NCBI GenBank assembly: GCA_900553205.1 | Contig: USCK01000082.1 | Location: 1 to 8,160 of the forward strand | Direction of reading: 5' to 3' | Length of the DNA: 8,160 nt | DNA from: an uncultured bacterium | GTDB taxonomy: Bacteria; Cyanobacteriota; Vampirovibrionia; Gastranaerophilales; Gastranaerophilaceae | The notes under the pieces: model-generated | Told to the model about the DNA's origin: nothing | The model's database searches: none | Seen by the model: the letters and a program-made list of their open reading frames with translations, nothing else | Shown: positions 1 through 5,305 of the stretch, piece by piece | How positions within the stretch are numbered: position 1 is the first letter of the stretch | Layout of the letters: each line of letters starts with the position of its first letter | Made by a program: the position numbers and the translations under genes

Positions 1-39
1 CCCTCTTTTAAAATACAAAAAATAATGGTTACTGGTGTT

Positions 40-67
40 TTGAAATTTTTATGATTTGTGCTAAAAT
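40..67 (+). promoter_or_regulatory. Probable promoter of the WYL regulator pair
   Basis: A -35-like TTGAAA (40-45) lies 16 bp before a TAAAAT (62-67). The latter is preceded by TGC, which makes an extended -10. Transcription would start near 74, giving a very short leader just ahead of the start codon at 85. This placement argues against the upstream GTG at 58 as the start. It is seen by eye only, and AT-rich DNA produces chance matches. Confidence 0.4.
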
Positions 68-72
68 TATGC

Positions 73-78
73 GAGAGG
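73..78 (+). promoter_or_regulatory. Ribosome binding site that sets the start at 85
   Basis: GAGAGG stands 6 bases before ATG 85. The longer reading frame opens at GTG 58, but nothing resembling a Shine-Dalgarno sequence precedes that codon, and the nine extra residues lie outside the domain. Confidence 0.6.
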
Positions 79-84
79 TATTCC

Positions 85-1008
85 ATGTTTAAATTTGATT
101 CACAATGTAACCCAAGACAAATATCACTAACAGGTGTTAGAGCTATTGTAATATTGGCATTATTAAATGTTAAACCTTGTACTTTTGAAGAAATTAAAGA
201 TTTTCTTATTGCAAGTAATATTGTAACAAGAGAATATTCAATCGATACAATTAGAATAGATTTGAATACCCTAAAATATATCGGGTGCGAAATTTCAAAA
301 GCAATAAAGCGTACAGATAATAAATATACTTTGTTATCTCATCCGTTCCAGTTGGTTTTGACTGAAGAAGAAGTTAGCACATTAGCAAAAATTTATAAAC
401 ATATTTACAAAAACTTAAGTATTAATAGGTTGTTGGAATATGATAATTTGTTTGAAAAATTAGCAGATACAGTCAATGATGAAGAAATTAAAGAACAATT
501 AAAAGGTATTTCTGTACTAAAAGGCTTGGATAATGATTTGGTAAAAGAAATATTGAAATATGCTAAAAAACATACAAGAATTAAGATTTCTTATGCTGCA
601 GGAAATACCAAAGAAGTTGAATACGATATTACGATTGAAAAACTTGGATTTAGAAGTGACAAATTGTACATGTATTGCTTTAACCATTCTATTAACAAGC
701 GTATGTTCTTGAACTTCTCAAGATTAAAGAAAATCATTTGTAGAAGTTTAACAACAGATGATGTAAACAGCGATGATACAGTTGTTGAGTTTATACTTAA
801 AAACTATAAGAACCATGAGCTTGATGACTCTGAACAAATAATAAGTACAGACGGTGATACTGCTATCGTTAGAGGTTCTTATTATACAGATTTTATAGCG
901 TTGCAGAGAGTTTTATTCTTCGGTGCAGATTGTGTGATAGAATCACCTTCTGAATTGAAAGAAAATCTGATTGAAAAATTACATAGTATGAGGCAACAAT
1001 ATGACTAA
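85..1008 (+). CDS. WYL-domain transcriptional regulator (first of a pair)
   Basis: Probable DNA-binding transcription factor of 307 residues with the full WYL-regulator layout. A winged helix-turn-helix spans about residues 12-83; its recognition segment (about 52-67, IRIDLNTLKYIG) matches the usual R-D-L-x-x-L-x-x-x-G pattern. A helical linker opening with LTEEE (about 90) follows. The WYL domain spans about 163-218: the W-Y-L position reads L194-Y195-M196, and basic residues R206 and R213 sit where the family has its ligand-contacting arginines. A C-terminal WCX-like region (about 230-305) ends in FFGADCVIESP. WYL domains are known to bind nucleotide or nucleic-acid ligands and control the attached helix-turn-helix; the ligand here is unknown. 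The stop codon overlaps the start of the next gene, a diverged paralogue. The start is set by GAGAGG at 73-78. Family assignment is firm; target genes cannot be told from the sequence. Confidence 0.82.
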   Translation: MFKFDSQCNPRQISLTGVRAIVILALLNVKPCTFEEIKDFLIASNIVTREYSIDTIRIDLNTLKYIGCEISKAIKRTDNKYTLLSHPFQLVLTEEEVSTLAKIYKHIYKNLSINRLLEYDNLFEKLADTVNDEEIKEQLKGISVLKGLDNDLVKEILKYAKKHTRIKISYAAGNTKEVEYDITIEKLGFRSDKLYMYCFNHSINKRMFLNFSRLKKIICRSLTTDDVNSDDTVVEFILKNYKNHELDDSEQIISTDGDTAIVRGSYYTDFIALQRVLFFGADCVIESPSELKENLIEKLHSMRQQYD

Positions 1009-1861
1009 GAGTTTGTCTAAGGTAAATTTAGCATCATTAAAAGTTCTATATACTTTGCAGTTATTGTTTGAAAGAGATCTTTCAATGCCTGACTTAATCA
1101 AGTATTATGAGCTTTATCATAATGAATTTATTTCAAATTTTGTAATGAGCAAGTATATCAATACTTGTCGTTATTGTGGTATTGATATAAAAAAAATTAA
1201 TAACAAATATACTATTCAGAATTTTCCTGTAGGTATTTCCTTCTCAGCAAGTGAAGTTTCTTTGTTTAAAGAATTGAAAAATTGCTGTGAAAAAATGCGT
1301 TTGAAAAACCTTTCTGAAAATATGCAAGAAATTTTGAATAAGGTAAACAGACGCTCTGAGCGTCCGATTTCACCTGTAGCAACATCAGCAATCAAGGATA
1401 AGAAAATCAAACACTTTGAAAAAGCTTGTATTTTGGCACAAAAGGTTAAAATAATCTTTAATGACGGTACAACATTACAGTGTGAACCTGTTGAAACCAA
1501 GATAGGTGAAGAACATATTGTTTTGATGGTGTTTGATGGTACTGATTCTAAAGAGTTGAACCCTGATGATATTAAAGAAGTAAATATTTTACCTCAAAAA
1601 GCCAATAACAAATTTATTCCAACAACTGTGTTGTTTGAATTAAAAAGTAAACTCGCAAGAAAATATCAAATCAGAGATAATGAACAAGTTTTGAGAATCA
1701 ATTCAAGTGGAGATTTTGTTATAACAAACAGATTTGAAGATAAGACAAAACTTTTACATCGTCTAATGAGATATGGTGATAATTGCAAGATTATTTCTCC
1801 AAAATCTTATGTTAATGATATGAAACAACTTATTGACGAAACTTTGCAAAATTATTCATAA
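1001..1861 (+). CDS. Divergent WYL-like transcriptional regulator (second of a pair)
   Basis: A 286-residue protein with the same order of domains as its upstream neighbour. A winged helix-turn-helix spans about residues 10-72, ending NNKYTI where the neighbour has DNKYTL. A linker with SASEVSLFKEL follows, then a WYL-like beta domain (about 145-200) and a WCX-like tail. The tail segment YGDNCKIISP aligns with FGADCVIESP in the first protein, so the two are paralogues. The WYL part is degenerate: the motif position reads IVL, and the region matching R-x-F-x-x-x-R reads SKELNPDDIK, with no arginine. The gene overlaps its neighbour by 8 bases (ATGACTAA), with GAGG at 990-993 as ribosome site, so translation is probably coupled and the products made in near-equal amounts. 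I infer a heteromeric partner that has lost ligand sensing. A standalone repressor is the alternative. Confidence 0.72.
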   Translation: MTKSLSKVNLASLKVLYTLQLLFERDLSMPDLIKYYELYHNEFISNFVMSKYINTCRYCGIDIKKINNKYTIQNFPVGISFSASEVSLFKELKNCCEKMRLKNLSENMQEILNKVNRRSERPISPVATSAIKDKKIKHFEKACILAQKVKIIFNDGTTLQCEPVETKIGEEHIVLMVFDGTDSKELNPDDIKEVNILPQKANNKFIPTTVLFELKSKLARKYQIRDNEQVLRINSSGDFVITNRFEDKTKLLHRLMRYGDNCKIISPKSYVNDMKQLIDETLQNYS

Positions 1862-1895
1862 GGTTTAACAAAGTTACTAAGTGAATAAGTTATTA

Positions 1896-1954
1896 AGTAA
1901 CTAAGAATATGACAAGTCATTGCTGTACATGTCAATCAATTAGTTACTGTTTTT
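1896..1954 (+). terminator. Possible terminator of the WYL operon within an inverted-repeat cluster
   Basis: AGTAACTAA (1896-1904) and TTAGTTACT (1940-1948) are perfect 9-bp inverted repeats, followed by GTTTTT (1949-1954). The 35-base loop holds a smaller palindrome, ATGAC-AA-GTCAT (1909-1920). An earlier AGTTACT (1872-1878) could pair with 1896-1902 instead, so two folds exclude each other. The long loop and AT-rich stem make it a weak intrinsic terminator at best. Its place, 35 bases after the stop of the second WYL gene, fits. Confidence 0.35.
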
Positions 1955-1960
1955 AGCAAA

Positions 1961-1981
1961 GTAGGTCAGGCTTAGCCTGAC
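1961..1981 (+). repeat. REP-like hairpin with 5' GTAG
   Basis: GTAG (1961-1964) is followed by a perfect 7-bp stem, GTCAGGC (1965-1971) and GCCTGAC (1975-1981), with a TTA loop. It is GC-rich against an AT-rich background and lies between two convergent genes, 6 bases past the nitroreductase stop. Repetitive extragenic palindromes mobilised by REP-associated tyrosine transposases (RAYT, Y1 family) have just this form: a GTAG tetranucleotide directly 5' of a hairpin. No T-tract follows on either strand, so it is not a typical terminator, though it may shield the 3' end of the nitroreductase mRNA. Only one copy is in this window, so repeat status is inferred from form. Confidence 0.5.
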
Positions 1982-1987
1982 GAATTA

Positions 1988-2635
1988 TCAAATAAACTTA
2001 TTTCCAAGTTTTTCTAAAGATACAACTTCGTCAAAATCTTTGCGAAGTTTGTTTGCAGGTTGTTTTTCAGCTTCGTAGCCAAGAGTCAACATTGAGATTA
2101 GGCATTGGTTTTCGTCTAGCCCGAGTTTCTCTTTTACTTCTTTATAAACCTCAGGTAGAATTTTTGTTACTTCATTGCCTAATGCGCCGATTACACAGCA
2201 GCCTACGCCAAGCCTTTCTGCTTCCAGTGTCATATATGCAAGAGCATAAGTTACTTGCTCAACAGAGCGCAATAGAGTAGTTTCTTTTCCCAGTAGTGGT
2301 GGATAAAGCGCAGGCATTGTCATAATGTTTGCAATAGCTTCATCTTTTATGCCTTTTGCTTTTAGTACTTTGCCAAATTCTTCTTTTGACCAAGCGTTGT
2401 TATCTGCAACAAAAGCGATAACGGTATCTGCATATCTGACATGAGGTTGATTATTAGATAATTTTGATAACAAGTCTTTTGTTTCTTGATTTTTTACCAC
2501 GATAAACTTCCAAGGTTGAGAATTCATCCAAGACGGTGCAAGTCGTCCTGCTTCAAGAATTTGTTTTAATACATCATTTGGAATTTCTTTATCAGAGTAT
2601 TTTCTAACGCTTTTTCTTGTTTCAATAATATCCAT
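1988..2635 (-). CDS. Nitroreductase-family FMN-dependent oxidoreductase
   Basis: Probable cytoplasmic flavoprotein of 215 residues that uses NAD(P)H and bound FMN to reduce nitro, quinone or similar acceptors; the natural substrate is unknown. Family marks in order: the N-terminal RKSVRKY (residues 7-13), matching the R-x-S-x-R-x-[YF] phosphate-binding motif; LEAGRLAPSWMNSQPWKFIVVKN, the standard second FMN segment; ERLGVGCCVIGALGN, matching the glycine-rich late FMN contact; and MLTLGYEAEKQPANKLRKDFDEVV, the usual C-terminal end. Length is normal for the single-domain family and no membrane segment is present. The frame can open at GTG 2641, but AGGAG (complement of 2643-2647) sits 7 bases before ATG 2635 and only 1 base before the GTG, so the ATG is chosen. 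The gene is convergent with the WYL pair and divergent from the PPC gene. A palindrome over its -10 suggests repression. Specificity within the family cannot be assigned. Confidence 0.88.
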   Translation of the reverse strand: MDIIETRKSVRKYSDKEIPNDVLKQILEAGRLAPSWMNSQPWKFIVVKNQETKDLLSKLSNNQPHVRYADTVIAFVADNNAWSKEEFGKVLKAKGIKDEAIANIMTMPALYPPLLGKETTLLRSVEQVTYALAYMTLEAERLGVGCCVIGALGNEVTKILPEVYKEVKEKLGLDENQCLISMLTLGYEAEKQPANKLRKDFDEVVSLEKLGNKFI

Positions 2636-2642
2636 ATTCACT

Positions 2643-2647
2643 CTCCT
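2643..2647 (-). promoter_or_regulatory. Ribosome binding site that sets the nitroreductase start
   Basis: On the minus strand AGGAG precedes ATG 2635 by 7 bases. The alternative GTG at 2641 would leave a 1-base spacer, which is not workable. Confidence 0.65.
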
Positions 2648-2657
2648 GTTTTTGATA

Positions 2658-2685
2658 ATTCTATCATAGAATATTTTTTTAATAA
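2658..2685 (-). promoter_or_regulatory. Nitroreductase promoter with palindromic operator candidate
   Basis: On the minus strand TTATTA (2685-2680), a 16-bp spacer and TAGAAT (2663-2658) form a promoter; the -10 is extended by TGA (2666-2664). The -10 lies inside a perfect 15-bp palindrome, ATTCTAT-C-ATAGAAT (2658-2672), with 7-bp arms around one base. A second dyad, TGATA-N4-TATCA (2653-2666), overlaps it. A protein bound here would block RNA polymerase. The 7-1-7 layout recalls Fur-family sites, but the bases do not match a Fur or PerR consensus well. Confidence 0.45.
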
Positions 2686-2758
2686 ATAAATATACGAGCT
2701 ATTTTGTAAAGTATTATGTTTTGGTTTAATATCTATCCACAATACTCCGGTTTTCTTA

Positions 2759-2787
2759 TTTACATCAAGAGTTTAAAAAGATATAGT
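2759..2787 (+). promoter_or_regulatory. Sigma-70-type promoter of the PPC/HAD operon
   Basis: TTTACA (2759-2764) and TATAGT (2782-2787) are each one base off consensus and are separated by exactly 17 bp. Transcription would begin near 2794, just before or within the ribosome site GAAGAGG (2794-2800) that lies 8 bases ahead of ATG 2809. This is one of the clearer promoters in the window. Confidence 0.6.
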
Positions 2788-2808
2788 ATTTAAGAAGAGG
2801 ATAAAGAA

Positions 2809-3345
2809 ATGAATTCAAAGATTGTTTTAACGATAATAAACATAATATTACTGCTTGTTGTTATTTTGGTATTGTATAGAATTGCACTGAATGATTGTGG
2901 CAAGGTTATATTAGGCGAAAATTGGACAGCTAAGCGCTATGGGAGTAAATATATATTATCTGTCAAAACAGGTTCTGATTTAACAAAGACATTTGAAGAT
3001 TTTGTACAAAAAGAAGGAATCCGAGTCGGCAGTATTTCAGGTGTTGGTGCTGTTAATTCTGCTACTTTGAGATTTTATAATCCTGCAACTCAAAAATATG
3101 TTACAAAAACATTTAATGAACAAATGGAAATCTCAAATTTGACAGGCAATATTTCAATGAAGGACGGAAAACAATATCTGCATCTTCATGCAACCTTCGG
3201 CAGAGAAGATTATTCGGCTATTGCAGGTCATTTGTTGACAGCAACAATAAACGGTGCAGGTGAGTTTTGGGTAGAAGATTTGCCAACAGCAAGTGTTTCA
3301 AGGGTTTACGATAAAGAAACAGGTTTGCAAATTTTTAACTTTTAG
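2809..3345 (+). CDS. Membrane-anchored PPC (DUF296) domain protein
   Basis: A 178-residue protein. After a short MNSK start, residues 5-26 form one hydrophobic segment (IVLTIINIILLLVVILVL), read as a membrane anchor or uncleaved signal. No lipobox precedes C30 and no clear cleavage site is seen. From about residue 47 to 158 lies a PPC domain (plant and prokaryote conserved, PF03479). Visible marks are the opening YILSVKTGSDL, the glycine turn GSISGVGAV, and LHLHATFGREDYSAIAGHL. The last supplies H125, H127 and H141, which match the three histidines that bind a metal ion in bacterial PPC structures. PPC proteins form trimers; in plants they accompany AT-hooks, but bacterial functions are mostly unknown. 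No AT-hook is present, so the common label DNA-binding protein is not supported here. It is first in an operon with the HAD gene, which follows within 14 bases. Confidence 0.82.
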   Translation: MNSKIVLTIINIILLLVVILVLYRIALNDCGKVILGENWTAKRYGSKYILSVKTGSDLTKTFEDFVQKEGIRVGSISGVGAVNSATLRFYNPATQKYVTKTFNEQMEISNLTGNISMKDGKQYLHLHATFGREDYSAIAGHLLTATINGAGEFWVEDLPTASVSRVYDKETGLQIFNF

Positions 3346-3359
3346 TTTAGTCTGTGTTT

Positions 3360-4031
3360 ATGACTAAAGGTTTTATTTTCGATTTTAACGGTACATTGTT
3401 TTGGGATTCTCACATGCATTATGATGCGTGGATTGAGTTTTCAAAGCGTTTGAGAGGAACTCCTTTTACCAATGAGGAGATGCAAAAATATATGTTTGGA
3501 CGCACCAATGCAGATATTATTGCTTATGCCCTAGGCGAAAAACAACCTCAAGATGTCGTTGAAAAATTGGCAAAAGAAAAAGAATCATATTATCGTGATA
3601 TGTGCAGACGTGACCCTGAACATTTTGTATTGGCTTCAGGTGTTGTAGAATTGTTAGATTATTTGAAATCAAATAATATTCCAAGAACTATTGCTACAAT
3701 GTCAGAAAAAGATAATGTAGATTTTTATATAGAAAATTTTAAACTTGCTAATTGGTTTGATATAGATAAAATAGTTTATTCTGATGGAACAATTCCAGGG
3801 AAACCAGCTCCTGATATTTTTTTGAAAGCAAGTCATAATATTGGTGTCAAACCTAGTGATTGTGCTGTATTCGAGGATGCAGTTTCAGGCATCGAATCGG
3901 CTAAAAGAGCAGGAATCGGCAAAATTATTGCAGTTGCATCTATGGAAGATGTTTCATATTACCAAAATATTGAAGGAATTTCTGCAATAATTAAGGATTT
4001 TAAAAACATACAAAAAACAATACTAATATAA
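3360..4031 (+). CDS. HAD-superfamily phosphatase/phosphomutase-like hydrolase (subfamily IA)
   Basis: Probable cytoplasmic phosphatase of 223 residues acting on a small phosphorylated metabolite. Its layout resembles beta-phosphoglucomutase-like HAD enzymes. Motif I is D8-F-N10-G-T-L, where D8 is the nucleophile. The helical cap (about 17-85) includes the segment FGRTNADII. Motif II is IATMSEKDN (T113 or S115), motif III is K148 in PGKPAPDIF, and motif IV is FEDAVSGIESAKRAG with E172 and D173. The second motif I aspartate, normally the general acid/base, is asparagine (N10); all other catalytic residues remain. DFNGT also occurs in other HAD phosphatases, so this looks like a subfamily trait rather than decay, but it could lower activity or change the substrate. 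ATG 3360 is chosen over GTG 3354; neither has a clear ribosome site, and coupling to the PPC gene just upstream is likely. Confidence 0.85.
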   Translation: MTKGFIFDFNGTLFWDSHMHYDAWIEFSKRLRGTPFTNEEMQKYMFGRTNADIIAYALGEKQPQDVVEKLAKEKESYYRDMCRRDPEHFVLASGVVELLDYLKSNNIPRTIATMSEKDNVDFYIENFKLANWFDIDKIVYSDGTIPGKPAPDIFLKASHNIGVKPSDCAVFEDAVSGIESAKRAGIGKIIAVASMEDVSYYQNIEGISAIIKDFKNIQKTILI

Positions 4032-4080
4032 GTATTCAAACCTAAGTAACAAATAATTATATAATCTTAATATTATTTTG

Positions 4081-4120
4081 TTGACATAAGATTTTATATT
4101 TCTTACCATGTGGGTAAGAA
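4081..4120 (+). promoter_or_regulatory. Aminotransferase promoter with 21-bp dyad operator candidate
   Basis: A perfect -35, TTGACA (4081-4086), is followed 17 bp later by TACCAT (4104-4109), a weak -10. Over the -10 and expected start point (about 4116) lies a perfect inverted repeat: TTCTTACC (4100-4107), 5 bp, GGTAAGAA (4113-4120). The dyad straddles the start point, so it is better placed as a protein-binding operator than as an RNA hairpin. A weak -10 under a dyad is common in controlled promoters. The cognate regulator is unknown. Confidence 0.5.
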
Positions 4121-4123
4121 GAA

Positions 4124-4129
4124 AGAGGG
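4124..4129 (+). promoter_or_regulatory. Ribosome binding site that sets the aminotransferase start at 4134
   Basis: AGAGGG precedes ATG 4134 by 4 bases. The longer frame opening at GTG 4110 would begin inside the dyad, at or before the expected transcription start, and would add a lysine-rich octapeptide not typical of the family. Confidence 0.65.
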
Positions 4130-4133
4130 ATTT

Positions 4134-5159
4134 ATGCAAAAGAAGAATATTGACTGGGAAAATTTGGGATTTGGTTATTATCAAACAGATAAAAGATATG
4201 TATCAAACTTTAAAGACGGCAAATGGGACGAAGGTTGTATTACTGATGAAGCAACAGTTACAATAAGTGAATGTGCAGGTGTTATACATTATTGCCAAAC
4301 ATGTTTTGAAGGTATGAAGGCATACACTACAGAAGACGGGCATGTTGTTGTTTTTCGTCCTGATATGAACGCAGAGCGTATGGTTGATTCTGCAACTCGA
4401 TTAGAAATGCCGGTTTTTCCCGTAGAAAGATTTGTAGATGCAGTAGAACAAGTAGTTAAAGCAAATTTAGAATATGTTCCACCATTCGGCACAGGTGCAG
4501 CATTATATTTGCGTCCTGTTATGTTTGCAACAGGGCCTGTTATGGGTGTTAAACCTGCTATGGAATATCAGTTCAGAATTTTTGCATCACCTGTTGGCCC
4601 ATATTTCAAAAAAGGTGGGACAGGTTCACTTGTTCTAAAAGTTAGTGATTTTGACCGTTCAGCACCTCATGGTACAGGTCATATCAAGGCAGGTTTGAAT
4701 TATGCAATGAGCCTTTATCCAATCGTAAAAGCTCATGAAGAAGGGTTCAATGAAAATATGTATCTTGACCCTCAAACTCGTACCAAGGTTGAAGAAACAG
4801 GTGGCGCAAATTTCTTCTTTGTTACTAAAGATAATAAAGTTGTTACTCCAAAATCAAACAGTATTCTACCTTCAATCACAAGACGTTCTTTGATGAGCTT
4901 GGCAAAAGATTTAGGTTACGAAGTTGAAGAACGAGAAGTTTTCTTATCTGAACTTCCTGATTTTGTTGAATGTGGTTTGTGTGGTACAGCTGCAGTTATT
5001 TCACCTGTTGGCAAAGTAAACGACCATGGAAAAGAAATCGTATTTGCAAATTCTCAAAACGGTAGAGGCCCTGTTTCTGAAAAACTTTATCAAACACTTA
5101 CAGGTATTCAGTTTGGTAAAATCAAAGGTCCTGAAGGTTGGGTAAGAACAATAGTTTAA
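4134..5159 (+). CDS. ilvE: Branched-chain amino acid aminotransferase (class IV, PLP)
   Basis: Cytoplasmic enzyme that exchanges the amino group between leucine, isoleucine or valine and 2-oxoglutarate/glutamate, the last step of branched-chain amino acid synthesis and the first of breakdown. At 341 residues it fits the longer type II (eukaryote-like) BCAT group. Seen in order: the N-terminal GFGYYQTDKRYVSNFKDGKW, CAGVIHYCQTCFEGMKAY, FRPDMNAERMVDSATRLEMP, and YLRPVMFATGPVMGVKP. The PLP Schiff-base lysine is K185 in GHIKAGLNYA. MYLDPQTRTKVEETGGANFFF holds the conserved E-x-G-G-x-N. The cofactor phosphate region is NSILPSITRRSL, followed by ECGLCGTAAVISPVG. All expected catalytic parts are present. 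It has its own promoter with an operator-like dyad, and a strong terminator ends it, so it is probably monocistronic. The symbol follows the usual naming for this activity; ilvE or bcaT would both be accepted. Confidence 0.93.
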   Translation: MQKKNIDWENLGFGYYQTDKRYVSNFKDGKWDEGCITDEATVTISECAGVIHYCQTCFEGMKAYTTEDGHVVVFRPDMNAERMVDSATRLEMPVFPVERFVDAVEQVVKANLEYVPPFGTGAALYLRPVMFATGPVMGVKPAMEYQFRIFASPVGPYFKKGGTGSLVLKVSDFDRSAPHGTGHIKAGLNYAMSLYPIVKAHEEGFNENMYLDPQTRTKVEETGGANFFFVTKDNKVVTPKSNSILPSITRRSLMSLAKDLGYEVEEREVFLSELPDFVECGLCGTAAVISPVGKVNDHGKEIVFANSQNGRGPVSEKLYQTLTGIQFGKIKGPEGWVRTIV

Positions 5160-5188
5160 TTTAAGTAATTAAATTAATAAGAATTTAG

Positions 5189-5225
5189 AAGTCACACAGA
5201 TTTTTGTTTCTGTGTGACTTTTTTA
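5189..5225 (+). terminator. Strong rho-independent terminator after the aminotransferase
   Basis: A perfect 12-bp stem, AAGTCACACAGA (5189-5200) with TCTGTGTGACTT (5209-5220), closes an 8-base T-rich loop. A run of seven T (5219-5225) follows, then A and four more T. It lies 29 bases past the stop at 5159 and separates the aminotransferase from the signalling operon. Confidence 0.93.
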
Positions 5226-5269
5226 TTTTGAGTGGTTCATAACTTTTTATCACAATATTTGTTTACAAT

Positions 5270-5298
5270 TTGTCTATTTGGTAATATTAAGTTATTAT
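5270..5298 (+). promoter_or_regulatory. Promoter of the signalling operon, likely giving a leaderless transcript
   Basis: TTGTCT (5270-5275), a 17-bp spacer and TATTAT (5293-5298) place the transcription start on or next to A5306, the first base of the kinase start codon. An overlapping alternative is TTTACA (5262-5267), 17 bp, TATTAA (5285-5290), giving a leader of about 9 bases. No Shine-Dalgarno sequence precedes the ATG in either case. Two short dyads, ACAA-TAT-TTGT (5252-5262) and ACAA-T-TTGT (5265-5273), lie at or beside the -35. Confidence 0.45.
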
Positions 5299-5305
5299 TA
5301 TAAGT

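Noticed and set aside
25..54. Nine-codon frame (ATG to TGA) just upstream of the first WYL gene, considered as a leader peptide
   Set aside because: No ribosome site, no run of regulatory codons and no attenuator structure; the likely promoter lies within or after it.
1216..1500. 94-codon open frame on the minus strand inside the second WYL gene
   Set aside because: Antisense shadow; the plus-strand frame has clear family features and the minus-strand product resembles no known domain.
1001..1861. Second WYL gene considered as a decaying pseudogene because its WYL motif is degenerate
   Set aside because: The frame is intact with a good ribosome site, and the helix-turn-helix and C-terminal region are conserved, so selection for a working protein is more likely.
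2053..2280. 75-codon open frame on the plus strand inside the nitroreductase gene
   Set aside because: Antisense to a well-supported nitroreductase; no start signals and no recognisable domain.
4051..4079. AT-only inverted repeat AAATAAT/ATTATTT followed by T-rich bases after the HAD gene, considered as a terminator
   Set aside because: The stem is entirely A-T and the DNA is very AT-rich, so chance is likely; no clear T-tract follows.
4289..4492. 67-codon minus-strand frame inside the aminotransferase gene
   Set aside because: Shadow of a highly conserved coding region.
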